Shown: one piece after another, positions 36,443 to 44,435 of the stretch
Layout of the letters: every line of letters begins with the position of its first letter
How positions within the stretch are numbered: position 1 is the first letter of the stretch
Source: Candidatus Stahliibacteriota bacterium
GTDB lineage: Bacteria > Hydrothermota > Tepidihabitantia > SM23-42
Assembly (NCBI GenBank): GCA_030602565.1
Contig: JAUVZL010000008.1
Span: forward strand, 1-61,880
Direction: 5' to 3'
DNA length: 61,880 nt
Program-made: the position numbers and the translations under genes
Notes under the pieces: model-generated
What the model was told of the DNA's origin: nothing
The model's database searches: none
Seen by the model: the letters and a program-made list of their open reading frames with translations, nothing else

Positions 36443-37948
36443 GTGCAACCGATTCTGTTGTACAATGCACATTTTCTTGATTTTCACAAGCCGCGCCGTC
36501 AAATCCGGGCGATCCAAATTAGAAACGGCATAATAGAAAAAACCTTTCCAAAAAAACCAAAACTGCCGCGTACAATAAAACAGTATGACCTAAAAAGCAG
36601 CTATGTCATACCGGGTTTTATAGATAGCCACACCCATCTCATATCTTTGGGTATTGAGCGCCAACGCATTAATCTTGAGAAGTGCAGGTCTTTGAACGAC
36701 TGTTTTGAGAAACTGCGCAGTGGGTTAACCAAAGAAAAAAAGGTTGTCTTTGCTTCTAACTGGGACCAAAGCACCTGGTCTTCATTCAAATTAGAAAACC
36801 TGAATCGGCACACCCTCGACAGAATATCAAGGAAAAAACCAATTATCATGCGCCGTATCTGCGGTCACTTTGCAGTTGTTAATTCCTGTGGACTGAACCA
36901 TATATCAAGTAAATGGCATATCGTGGACCGAAAAAACGGCTACCTTTATGAAAATATTGCCCTTAGCTTAAATGATATTTTCAAACCAGATGATGCCATG
37001 CTTTTAAAAGCCGTAAGACTCGGTACATCTGAAGCACTGCGCAAGGGGATAACTTCAGTCCATGAAATAACAAACCCCCGGCGCCTCCGCCTATTGCAGA
37101 ATATCAAAACGAAACGCGGTTTGAAACTGAGGTTTTCTGTCTATATCTTGCTCAAGTATTTCAAAGACATCCTGAACGCCGGGTTTGCAAGCGGCTTGGG
37201 TGATGATTTTTTGAGGTTTTCTGGGGTCAAGCTCTTTCTTGACGGTTCAATCGGCGCTAAAACCGCGGCATTGACCAAACCCTATGCCCGAACCAGAACC
37301 TATGGCAAGATCTTAATAACTAAACAGAAACTTGAACGCATTGCCAGTGCTGCAAAGAAACATAGTATCCAGCTTATGATCCACACAATCGGCGACCGCA
37401 CTACTGGTCAAGCCCTGGAAGTCCTGAAAAAAATCAGCACCAGAACGCGAAATCCTTTGCGCCACCGGCTCGAACATCTCGAAATCCTTAGCCACTCTTT
37501 GATTCGCGAAATCGCTGGTTTGGATTTGATTTGCTCAATGCAGCCGAACTTCGCGCGCCGATGGCAAAAGCCCGGCAATATGTACGAACAGTATCTTGGC
37601 GAAAGATACAAGACAATGAATTGTTTTAAACAGATCTCAGATTTTGGCATCAAGTTAGTATTTGGCTCAGATTGCATGCCCTTGGGTCCGCTCTTTGGTA
37701 TTCAGGGTGCTATTTATCATCCTTTCCCATGTGGTCGACTCAAACCAGAATCTGCTTTCCGAAGTTATACGACAGAGGGTGCCTTTGCTACGTTTGACGA
37801 AAATAGAAAAGGGATTATTGACGAAGGTTTTCTTGCTGATCTTGTGGTGTTTGATAAAAACCCACTTACCCAAACCAATATAGATCGAATTAAGGTATTG
37901 ATGACCATGGTCAATGGTGATATCGTTTACCAAAGAAAATCTTCATGA
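36443..37948 (+). CDS. YtcJ-like metal-dependent amidohydrolase
   Basis: This 501-residue Amidohydro_3 enzyme begins at GTG. The N- and C-terminal strands form the urease-type beta sandwich. The barrel has GFIDSHTHL (H-x-H zinc pair), KLFLDGSIGAKTAAL, MIHTIGDRT, RHRLEHLE and FGSDCMPLGP (the last Asp ligand). Relatives hydrolyse amide or formamide bonds. The substrate is not predictable. Its stop overlaps the start of the decayed YihY gene (ATGA). Confidence 0.85.
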   Translation: MQPILLYNAHFLDFHKPRRQIRAIQIRNGIIEKTFPKKPKLPRTIKQYDLKSSYVIPGFIDSHTHLISLGIERQRINLEKCRSLNDCFEKLRSGLTKEKKVVFASNWDQSTWSSFKLENLNRHTLDRISRKKPIIMRRICGHFAVVNSCGLNHISSKWHIVDRKNGYLYENIALSLNDIFKPDDAMLLKAVRLGTSEALRKGITSVHEITNPRRLRLLQNIKTKRGLKLRFSVYILLKYFKDILNAGFASGLGDDFLRFSGVKLFLDGSIGAKTAALTKPYARTRTYGKILITKQKLERIASAAKKHSIQLMIHTIGDRTTGQALEVLKKISTRTRNPLRHRLEHLEILSHSLIREIAGLDLICSMQPNFARRWQKPGNMYEQYLGERYKTMNCFKQISDFGIKLVFGSDCMPLGPLFGIQGAIYHPFPCGRLKPESAFRSYTTEGAFATFDENRKGIIDEGFLADLVVFDKNPLTQTNIDRIKVLMTMVNGDIVYQRKSS

Positions 37949-38280
37949 AACTCTCCTGGTATTTTAAAAAAGCATACAAGAAATTCAGTACTGACCGGTG
38001 CCCCCTCATTTTATTTGGCTTGATCTACTGACAATTTCCTAACCGCAAGGTACAATTCAAGGATGCCCTATTTGGCGCAGTATTTACTGGTACAGCCTGG
38101 GAAATAGCAAAATTCTTCTTCACCTTCTATATTACCAGGATGGTGGATTATTCCAGAGTATTCGGCTCACTTTCCACCTTAGTCGTTATTTTCTTATGGG
38201 TCTATTACTCGGCATACATTTTTCTCTTCGGCGCTGAGCTGAGCTATGTCTACGCCCGGAGGAAACACCTTAAGAAGTGA
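37945..38280 (+). pseudogene. YihY/UPF0761 (BrkB-like) membrane protein remnant
   Basis: One frame from ATG 37945 to TGA 38280 matches only the two ends of a YihY-family protein. The first 28 codons (FKKAYKKFSTDRCPL) are the N-terminal helix. After a TGA at 38029-38031 the same frame resumes with QFPNRKVQFKDALFGAVF and runs to GAELSYVYARRKHL, the conserved C-terminal helices. About 150 middle residues with most membrane segments are missing. An internal in-frame deletion plus a nonsense codon explains this. TGA is an ordinary stop in neighbouring genes, so recoding is unlikely. Confidence 0.85.
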
Positions 38281-38283
38281 TAT

Positions 38284-38315
38284 GAGTCCCGGTGTATCGG
38301 AGTCTCGGTGTAACG
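38284..38315. repeat. Tandem pair of 16-mers
   Basis: GAGTCCCGGTGTATCG (38284-38299) and GAGTCTCGGTGTAACG (38300-38315) are adjacent and match at 14 of 16 positions. Related sequence on the opposite strand (CCCCGATACTCCC and CCCCGTTAC, 38451-38480) flanks the other side of the TTCGTA repeat, making an outer, imperfect inverted pair. Confidence 0.55.
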
Positions 38316-38355
38316 GAGGATACATTTCGTTGAAGACACGTTTCTGCAGTGAAAC

Positions 38356-38430
38356 CGTATTCGTAATTCGTTTTTCGTGCTCGTAATATTGGATTATAAC
38401 GAATACGATTTACGAAATACGAGTACGATT
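38356..38430. repeat. TTCGTA-rich inverted repeat
   Basis: The left arm (38356-38387) is built of TTCGT units and the right arm (38395-38430) of ACGAA units, separated by 7 bp. They can form a long imperfect hairpin. The motif is that of the array at 11375-11410. No gene is seen in the 407-bp gap 38281-38687 apart from the nrdR promoter and leader at its end. Confidence 0.6.
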
Positions 38431-38511
38431 AGTATCTTGTATCTGTTTCCCCGATACTCCCTTACCCTCATACCCCGTTACTATCTTTTATTACGTCGTC
38501 CATCTTTCCCC

Positions 38512-38539
38512 TTGACAATGGTTGAATTGTGGTTACAAT
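38512..38539 (+). promoter_or_regulatory. Promoter of nrdR-nrdD
   Basis: TTGACA (38512-38517), 16 bp, TACAAT (38534-38539). Transcription should begin near 38546, giving a leader of about 140 nt before nrdR. Confidence 0.7.
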
Positions 38540-38548
38540 TAGATAATG

Positions 38549-38564
38549 ACTCTATATATAGTGT
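38549..38564 (+). promoter_or_regulatory. NrdR box
   Basis: ACTCTATATATAGTGT matches the NrdR-box pattern ACACWATATATWGTGT at 15 of 16 positions and is itself nearly palindromic. It lies just downstream of the -10 box, over the predicted start of transcription, where repressor binding would block initiation. NrdR boxes usually occur in pairs. A second, weak candidate (9 of 16) is at 38515-38530 over the -35 box. Confidence 0.75.
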
Positions 38565-38687
38565 ATTTTAAACATATTTCGCAGTATGTATCTGAAATCC
38601 TGAATGAATTCAAATCCCACAAATCTAACCTTTTACTAAATGGGGTAGGTCGGGAGGATTTAGTGCTTTGAATTTAGCATTTATCTT

Positions 38688-39164
38688 ATGAAGTGTCCAA
38701 GATGTGGTAAGGATAGCGACCGGGTATTAGAAACAAGAATGCCGCAGTCTGGTTCAGTAATACGCAGAAGAAGGAAGTGCACTAACTGTCTATTCCGTTT
38801 CACGACGTACGAATCCATTGAGCGCATGCCTTTGGTGGTCATAAAACGCGACAAAACAAGGGAACCATACGATCGAGCAAAACTTCTCAATGGTATTGCA
38901 ACCGCCTGCCGAAAACGACCGGTGTCAGCCGAAAAGATAGAAAACATTGTCAATGAAATCGAAGATGCGGTATCTGACAAATACCAAACAGAAATAAAAT
39001 CATCTGAACTCGGGCGTATGGTATTAGACCGTCTATTAGAAATCGATGAAGTCAGTTATGTGCGATTTGCGTCGGTATACCGTAAATTCACTAATATCGA
39101 TAAATTTGCCACCGAGTTAAAAAAGATAAAAAAGGAGAAAAGATGCCAGAAAAAACATCGGTAA
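38688..39164 (+). CDS. nrdR: Transcriptional repressor NrdR
   Basis: The 158-residue protein has a four-Cys zinc ribbon (C3, C6, C31, C34; KCPRCGKD ... KCTNCLFRFTTYE) that binds NrdR boxes, and an ATP-cone (~49-139; VVIKRDKTREPYDRAKLLNGI) that senses ATP versus dATP. It represses ribonucleotide reductase genes, and here it is first in the operon with nrdD behind an NrdR box, so feedback on itself is expected. The nrdD start overlaps its last 22 nt. Its own ribosome site is weak. Confidence 0.96.
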   Translation: MKCPRCGKDSDRVLETRMPQSGSVIRRRRKCTNCLFRFTTYESIERMPLVVIKRDKTREPYDRAKLLNGIATACRKRPVSAEKIENIVNEIEDAVSDKYQTEIKSSELGRMVLDRLLEIDEVSYVRFASVYRKFTNIDKFATELKKIKKEKRCQKKHR

Positions 39165-41569
39165 GGATTGGTATCTCTGAAGAAATCCCTAAAGAATTAA
39201 TTTTTCAGAGTATTAAGAAAAGAGACGGAACAGTTGTTACTTTTGACAAAAAGAAGATAACTAATGCCATATACATGGCGGCAAAAGCCATAGGTGGCGA
39301 CGACCGAGAACTTGCCGAAAAATTAGCCAATGAAATTGTCTTGTTTCTCTATACCCTAAAGGGAGATAAAACACCAGAAATCGAAGAAGTCCAGGACGCG
39401 GTGGAGAAAATACTCATTGAAAGCGGCCATGCCCGCACTGCAAAGGCTTATATCCTTTACCGAAAACAACGTGAAATACTGAGAAAAAAGAAACTCCTTG
39501 CCAAACTGCCAGATGAACGGGACACAACTGACTATGCCCTATTTGTACGCACTTCAGACGATGATTTTGTCTCCTGGGATCGAACAAGGATCATCAATGC
39601 GTTGCGGATTGAAACCGGTGTGGATCAAAAAATCGCACAAAAAATTGCTGAAGAAACTGAAGATACGGTTCTAAACTCCAATGTGCATCTTATCTCTTCA
39701 TCCCTGATCCGAGAAATAGTCAACGTAAAACTAATCGAACACGGTCTAGAAAATTCGCGCTTGCGTCATACACGACTGGGCATCCCTCTTTACGATGTAG
39801 AAAAAATCATCTTGTACGCGAATCGTGAAAATGCTAATATTCCGCACAACCCCGAAGCGACGAATATGACCATTGCCGAGACGGTCAAAAAACAGTATAT
39901 GCTTTCGGAAGTTTTCAGCCGCGATGTCGCGGATGCGCACATAAAGGGTGATATCCATCTGCACGATCTGGGCTTTGGTGACCGTCCCTATTGTTCAGGT
40001 CAATCTTTGGAATATGTAAAGAAATTTGGACTGAACCTACCTAACGCTCTCTCCATAGCCAAACCAGCAAAACATGCTGATACATTGCTCGCCCATATGG
40101 TTAAATTCTCAGCCGCGCTACAAGGACATTTTGCTGGAGCAATTGGCTGGGATGCAGTCAATATCTTTTTTGCACCATTTTTAACCCAAATGAACGACCG
40201 CGAAATCCATCAACTTGCCCAGATGCTTGTATTTGAATATTCGCAACAATCAGTGGCAAGGGGCGGTCAGGCAATATTCTCAGACCTCAACATTTACTGG
40301 GAAATCCCCAAGCATTTTAAGCACGTCGAGGCGATTGGTCCGGCCGGTAAATATACGGGTAAGAAGTATGGTGATTATGCAAAAGATGCCCAAAGATTTG
40401 CCTGGGCTTTGTTTGATATCTACATGGACGGTGATGGTACAGGCCGACCCTTTTTCTTCCCTAAACCACTCGTCCACATTACTGAGAATTTCTTTAAAAC
40501 CCCAGGTTGGGAAGACTTTTTAAATCACATCGCTGACGTGTCGTCCAAGCGCGGTAATACTTACTATGTATTTGACCGCGGTGAAACCGCAAAAATATCA
40601 GAGTGCTGCAGATTATCATTCAAGCTTGAGGAATCAGACCTGGAAGATGCCAATACGCCGTGGAAAATGCGTTATACTGCCCTCCAAAACGTCACTTTAA
40701 ACCTTCCCAGAGCTGCCTATTTATCCAAACACGACGATGATTTACTGTACAAAAACCTCGATAGATTACTCGACCACGCAGTAAATGCGCACCTCCAGAA
40801 GAAACATTTCATTGAGAAGATCATCGCGCTGAAAACCGAAGGACCACTCGCCCTGCTGACCATGGAAAGAGACGGTGAACAGTATCTAAGGCTCTATCGA
40901 GCAACTTACTTAATCGGTTTATTGGGCTTGAATGAGCTTGTTGAATACCACACAGGAAAACAGATGCATGAAGGTGAAACCGCTTTACGCTTCGGCCTCA
41001 AAGTATTGGCGTATCTGTATTTGCGGGTCAAGGCACTATCAAGCACGCATGGTCTGCGTTTGGTCATGGAGCAGACTCCAGCTGAATCTGCAGCCCACCG
41101 TCTTGCCCGCCTTGACCTTGAACATTTTCCAGATCTCGCATTGAATATTGTGAAAGGTAATTCCGATACCAACTCGATATACTATACCAATTCAACATAT
41201 TTGAATGTCGCGGTGAATTTAGACGCGATCGACCGGGTAAAAATCGAAGGTAAATTTCACGATATGATTGAAGCCGGTGCATTAACCCATGTCTGGCTCG
41301 GCGAATCACAACCGCCAAAAGAGTCAATTGCCAACTTTGTGGTAAAAACATTCCATAATACCCGTAATGCGCAAATCGCCTTCTCGCCGGAGTTTACGAC
41401 CTGTAACAATTGTTTCAAAACATCGAGAGGGCTTAGAGAAACTTGTCCTCATTGTGGCAGTGAAAAAGTCGACCACATCACCCGCGTAACCGGCTATTTT
41501 ACCAAGGTCTCGGGCTGGAATAAAGGCAAAAAGGAAGAGCTGAAAGACCGCTATCGTTCCAATCTTTAG
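39143..41569 (+). CDS. nrdD: Anaerobic (class III) ribonucleoside-triphosphate reductase
   Basis: The 808-residue glycyl-radical enzyme reduces ribonucleotides without oxygen. Two ATP-cone-like regulatory domains stand in tandem (~22-112, KKRDGTVVTFDKKKITNAIYM; and ~135-225, VRTSDDDFVSWDRTRIINALR). The barrel has ISECCRL with the active-site cysteine. The C-terminus has the zinc site C-x-x-C ... C-P-H-C and the radical loop RVTGYFTKVSGWNKGK, whose Gly carries the radical. The activating radical-SAM enzyme NrdG is not next to it. AAAGGAG precedes the ATG inside nrdR. Confidence 0.96.
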   Translation: MPEKTSVRIGISEEIPKELIFQSIKKRDGTVVTFDKKKITNAIYMAAKAIGGDDRELAEKLANEIVLFLYTLKGDKTPEIEEVQDAVEKILIESGHARTAKAYILYRKQREILRKKKLLAKLPDERDTTDYALFVRTSDDDFVSWDRTRIINALRIETGVDQKIAQKIAEETEDTVLNSNVHLISSSLIREIVNVKLIEHGLENSRLRHTRLGIPLYDVEKIILYANRENANIPHNPEATNMTIAETVKKQYMLSEVFSRDVADAHIKGDIHLHDLGFGDRPYCSGQSLEYVKKFGLNLPNALSIAKPAKHADTLLAHMVKFSAALQGHFAGAIGWDAVNIFFAPFLTQMNDREIHQLAQMLVFEYSQQSVARGGQAIFSDLNIYWEIPKHFKHVEAIGPAGKYTGKKYGDYAKDAQRFAWALFDIYMDGDGTGRPFFFPKPLVHITENFFKTPGWEDFLNHIADVSSKRGNTYYVFDRGETAKISECCRLSFKLEESDLEDANTPWKMRYTALQNVTLNLPRAAYLSKHDDDLLYKNLDRLLDHAVNAHLQKKHFIEKIIALKTEGPLALLTMERDGEQYLRLYRATYLIGLLGLNELVEYHTGKQMHEGETALRFGLKVLAYLYLRVKALSSTHGLRLVMEQTPAESAAHRLARLDLEHFPDLALNIVKGNSDTNSIYYTNSTYLNVAVNLDAIDRVKIEGKFHDMIEAGALTHVWLGESQPPKESIANFVVKTFHNTRNAQIAFSPEFTTCNNCFKTSRGLRETCPHCGSEKVDHITRVTGYFTKVSGWNKGKKEELKDRYRSNL

Positions 41570-41615
41570 TAGTGTAAATCCTTAGCAGAAAGGGGCTCAC
41601 CGACCATCTTTATCT

Positions 41616-41803
41616 AGAGCCGCTCTGATTCCTCTCCACTTTTTGTAATTCGGTTTTTACAATTCCAATAAAATATGCCGAAATTTCGCAGATTTTGTAG
41701 TGGCAGACCTTGGTCTGCCTAAACTGATAATCGTCGAGCAAGCTCGACCACTACATTGTGCACCATGCAATTTGAAAAAAGTACAGAGGAATCAGAGAGC
41801 CGC
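41616..41803. repeat. Composite repeat: outer arms around BIME-like element, family B copy 2
   Basis: The inner unit (41696-41755) is GTAG (41697-41700), TG, hairpin GCAGACC/GGTCTGC (41703-41718), a 14-bp middle, hairpin GTCGAGC/GCTCGAC (41733-41748), CA, CTAC (41751-41754). It has the same plan as 10359-10436 but unrelated stem sequences. Around it a 13-bp perfect inverted repeat (41623-41635 and 41785-41797) and a direct AGAGCCGC repeat (41616-41623, 41796-41803) form an outer frame. It fills most of the gap between nrdD and the SUMF1 promoter. Confidence 0.75.
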
Positions 41804-41807
41804 TATG

Positions 41808-41835
41808 TTGACATATAGGCTATTTTGGTTATTAT
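41808..41835 (+). promoter_or_regulatory. Promoter of the SUMF1-M23 operon
   Basis: TTGACA (41808-41813), 16 bp, TATTAT (41830-41835). AAGGTGGAG precedes the ATG at 41853. Confidence 0.7.
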
Positions 41836-41852
41836 CAACAAAGGTGGAGACT

Positions 41853-42641
41853 ATGAAAAAAATATCGTTAATAATCACAATTATTTCATTGACACTTGTG
41901 AACTGTGGCAAGCCCGAAGAACAAACACCACAGGTTACTGAAGAGGCGGCTTTTGTACCGCCTCAAAATATGGTGCTTATTCCAGCTGGGTATTTCACAA
42001 TGGGCGCTGATTCTGGCGATGCAAGTCCCAAGCACAAGGTCTGGATAGATGCTTTCTTCATTGATAAATATGAGGTGACGAATCATCAGTATAGAAGATT
42101 TATTGAAGCAACTGGCCATCCAAAACCACCTTTTCTCAAAGATCGTGACCTCAATAAACCTGATCAAGCAGTCGTCGGCGTGAGTTATTATGATGCCCTT
42201 ACCTATGCGCAATGGGCCGGTAAACGTTTGCCCACTGAGGCAGAATGGGAATACGCTGCGCGAGGCGGTCTGGAAAGCAAGCAATTCCCCTGGGGAGATG
42301 AATCAGTGGCAAAAAGATGCAATTATGCTCCCAAGCCGTTCAGAGAAAAAGATGGTTATGACTACTCAGCTCCAGTAGGGAAGTATGCGCCGAACAATTA
42401 CGGATTATATGACGTGGCAGGCAATGTCTGGGAGTGGTGTCAGGATTTCTATGACCAAGAATACTACAAGATCAGCCCTGACAAAAATCCCCCTGGTCCT
42501 GACTCTGGTTATTCGCGTGTTGTTCGGGGTGGTTCGTGGTTGAGCATTAATCCCAAATACTTGAAGTGCTCGTCGAGAATGGAACTAAAACCATTTGTGC
42601 AGGACCGCTATTATGGGTTCCGTTGTGCAAAGAGTCCGTAG
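41853..42641 (+). CDS. SUMF1 / formylglycine-generating-enzyme-fold lipoprotein
   Basis: The 262-residue protein is a lipoprotein (MKKISLIITIISLTLVNC, Cys18) with an FGE-sulfatase domain: MVLIPAGYFTMGADSGD, IDKYEVTNHQYRRFI, AGKRLPTEAEWEYAARGG, LYDVAGNVWEWCQDFY, RVVRGGSW and YYGFRCA. The catalytic Cys pair of true formylglycine-generating enzymes is not seen in the end region (KCSSRMELKP), so it is probably a binding or structural relative. The frame is open back to 41700, but promoter, ribosome site and signal peptide fix the start at 41853. It overlaps the M23 gene. Confidence 0.87.
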   Translation: MKKISLIITIISLTLVNCGKPEEQTPQVTEEAAFVPPQNMVLIPAGYFTMGADSGDASPKHKVWIDAFFIDKYEVTNHQYRRFIEATGHPKPPFLKDRDLNKPDQAVVGVSYYDALTYAQWAGKRLPTEAEWEYAARGGLESKQFPWGDESVAKRCNYAPKPFREKDGYDYSAPVGKYAPNNYGLYDVAGNVWEWCQDFYDQEYYKISPDKNPPGPDSGYSRVVRGGSWLSINPKYLKCSSRMELKPFVQDRYYGFRCAKSP

Positions 42642-43779
42642 CCTTTTATCCTTTCTGTTCATTGTTGCGTGTTTTACCAGTAGGTTTAACAAACCGTTTG
42701 AGTACAATGTGCTGGCGGCCGACCCGATTGACAAAGAACCCAATAAAGAAACTGAAACCCCGTCAAATGCATATGAACCTTCTATATCATTGGAGCGCAG
42801 ATTAGAGCGCTCAAGCAGGGTCATAGAATTCAAGCGCACCTTATCTACTGAAACTCTTCAACCAGTCATGCTTCGGCTTGACTACGAGATCCGCTCCTTC
42901 GATGCAACCAAAACCTCAGCGGTATCGCTCACCAATGGTTTGATTCAAAAAATTACCATGGACAAAGATACTTATCACCAGGGTGAAATTGCGAAGCTCA
43001 ATGTTATGGTCGTTCTGCCCTTGGAAGATCCAAAAATCAATTTTCTCTATCAAACATATGACCTATACCCTGTTGCGCATAACACTTACAACACCGTACT
43101 CGCGGTGCCGATGAATACGGAACCGGGCGATTATAAAATGACCTTACGCTATCAGGATAAAGGCGAACCAAAAAAACTCGAGATGCCGTTTACAGTAATC
43201 CCGGGCGGTTTTTCTGAAGAGGACACGGCTGATCTTGACATCAGCATCCTCACCGAAGAAACCCTTGAAATGCTTAAGTATGAAGGTAACTACTTTGCCC
43301 GCGCCTACAGTAGAAACCCAGATTCAATTTTGTATGACGGCGACTTTATCTGGCCCTGTTCTGGAACCATTACCGGGCTCTTTGGTACACCGCGGCGCTA
43401 TAATAAAGACCTTGATGAGTGGTCTCATAAAGCTGTAGATATTGGCAATGTCGTGGGCACTAAGGTCTACGCACCTAATCACGGCGTTGTTGTCATGGCA
43501 AAGAACTTAGAGGTCCATGGCAAGAGTATTGTTATTGCCCATGGCCAGAAAATATACACGATCTATGTTCACTTGGATTCAATATGTGTAGAAACCGGTG
43601 ATAAAGTCAAAAAAGGACAGTTTATAGCTGAGTTAGGGAGAACCGGTTTATGTACAGGCCCGAACCTTCATTGGGGATTTGTCGTGAATCGAATTCATGT
43701 TGACCCCAGGTATTGGATAAAAGGAGAGCCCGAGATCAAAAAAGGGCAATGGATTCAATATAAAAACCCGGAAGATTAG
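42613..43779 (+). CDS. M23-family (LytM) peptidase lipoprotein
   Basis: The 388-residue protein has a signal with lipobox-like IVAC (Cys19), a ~220-residue beta-rich region, then a LytM domain near the end: H and D in WSHKAVDIG, the Y-V-H-L strand, and TGPNLHWGF. The first His of the usual H-x-H is Asn here, the second is kept, so catalysis may be impaired while zinc binding remains possible. LytM proteins cut or regulate cutting of peptidoglycan cross-bridges. I take ATG 42613 as start (29 nt inside the SUMF1 gene). A TTG at 42595 is possible. Confidence 0.85.
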   Translation: MGSVVQRVRSLLSFLFIVACFTSRFNKPFEYNVLAADPIDKEPNKETETPSNAYEPSISLERRLERSSRVIEFKRTLSTETLQPVMLRLDYEIRSFDATKTSAVSLTNGLIQKITMDKDTYHQGEIAKLNVMVVLPLEDPKINFLYQTYDLYPVAHNTYNTVLAVPMNTEPGDYKMTLRYQDKGEPKKLEMPFTVIPGGFSEEDTADLDISILTEETLEMLKYEGNYFARAYSRNPDSILYDGDFIWPCSGTITGLFGTPRRYNKDLDEWSHKAVDIGNVVGTKVYAPNHGVVVMAKNLEVHGKSIVIAHGQKIYTIYVHLDSICVETGDKVKKGQFIAELGRTGLCTGPNLHWGFVVNRIHVDPRYWIKGEPEIKKGQWIQYKNPED

Positions 43780-43788
43780 ATTTCTTTA

Positions 43789-44292
43789 CTATTCAACCAG
43801 TTTTATCGTTAGATAACCAGTTAATATCCCCAGTACTGCGCCAATAATGACATCCGTTGGATAGTGCTTTTTCAAATAGATGCGAGAAAAGCCTACGGTC
43901 GTTGCGTACAGGTACATCGGCACTTTCAATTCGGGATAATGATGAGTCAAAATGACCGCATGAGTGAAGCAAAAAGTAGTATGACCTGACGGAAATGAGG
44001 AGTTCCAACGTGGGTAATACCCTTCTGGTCGCTGACGATTTACGAAATATTTAAGAGGCAGGACTGTCGCCCAATTCACAATAAAACCAACGAGGTCTTG
44101 CTTGCCTAAATTATCGCGGTCAAGAAAAAAGGAGAAGGCTGGATTGACGGCGTTGAACTCTGGTCTCGACACAAAAGAAACACCATTCATCAAACAAGCC
44201 ATGGGCTTAGCTTGCCAGCTTTCACTCATTGTCTTGTAAGCATTGCCCTCAAACCTGCATAATGCCTGGCTGATAACGAACAACAGAAGCAT
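43789..44292 (-). CDS. PAP2-family membrane phosphatase
   Basis: The 167-residue protein carries the three acid phosphatase motifs: K-Y-F-V-N-R-Q-R-P, PSGHTT, and SRIYLKKHYPTD with catalytic His and Asp. It has three or four membrane helices. Members dephosphorylate lipid phosphates such as undecaprenyl or phosphatidylglycerol phosphate. A naive reading starts at TTG 44325, but that TTG is the -35 box of the promoter. The ATG at 44292 has the exact leaderless spacing and starts MLLLFVISQALC, a plausible signal or first helix. Confidence 0.88.
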   Translation of the reverse strand: MLLLFVISQALCRFEGNAYKTMSESWQAKPMACLMNGVSFVSRPEFNAVNPAFSFFLDRDNLGKQDLVGFIVNWATVLPLKYFVNRQRPEGYYPRWNSSFPSGHTTFCFTHAVILTHHYPELKVPMYLYATTVGFSRIYLKKHYPTDVIIGAVLGILTGYLTIKLVE

Positions 44293-44297
44293 AGCAT

Positions 44298-44325
44298 ATT
44301 CTATTCTGAAACAATGATATGTCAA
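44298..44325 (-). promoter_or_regulatory. Leaderless promoter of the PAP2 gene
   Basis: On the minus strand: TTGACA (44325-44320), 16 bp, TAGAAT (44303-44298), 5 nt, ATG (44292). Because 33 nt separate the TTG and the ATG, the TTG is in frame and mimics a start codon. Confidence 0.75.
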
Positions 44326-44380
44326 TGGGATGTTAGGATGAATCTACAGTAATATAGAAAGGAATTAAAGCGTGCGGTGC

Positions 44381-44408
44381 TTGACTTACCGTGTTATATC
44401 TGTATAAT
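44381..44408 (+). promoter_or_regulatory. Promoter of the small basic protein
   Basis: TTGACT (44381-44386), 16 bp, TATAAT (44403-44408), then AGGAGG at 44421-44426 and the ATG at 44436. Confidence 0.75.
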
Positions 44409-44435
44409 CTGCTAATGAAAAGGAGGTTTTAACAC

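Noticed and set aside
38029-38031. TGA inside the YihY frame as a recoded (Trp/Gly/Sec) codon
   Set aside because: TGA ends many normal genes here (e.g. 9057-9059, 18044-18046), no Sec element is seen, and the middle of the protein is missing anyway.
41700-41852. SUMF1 start at 41700
   Set aside because: It would read through the BIME element and the promoter; the lipoprotein signal starts at 41853.
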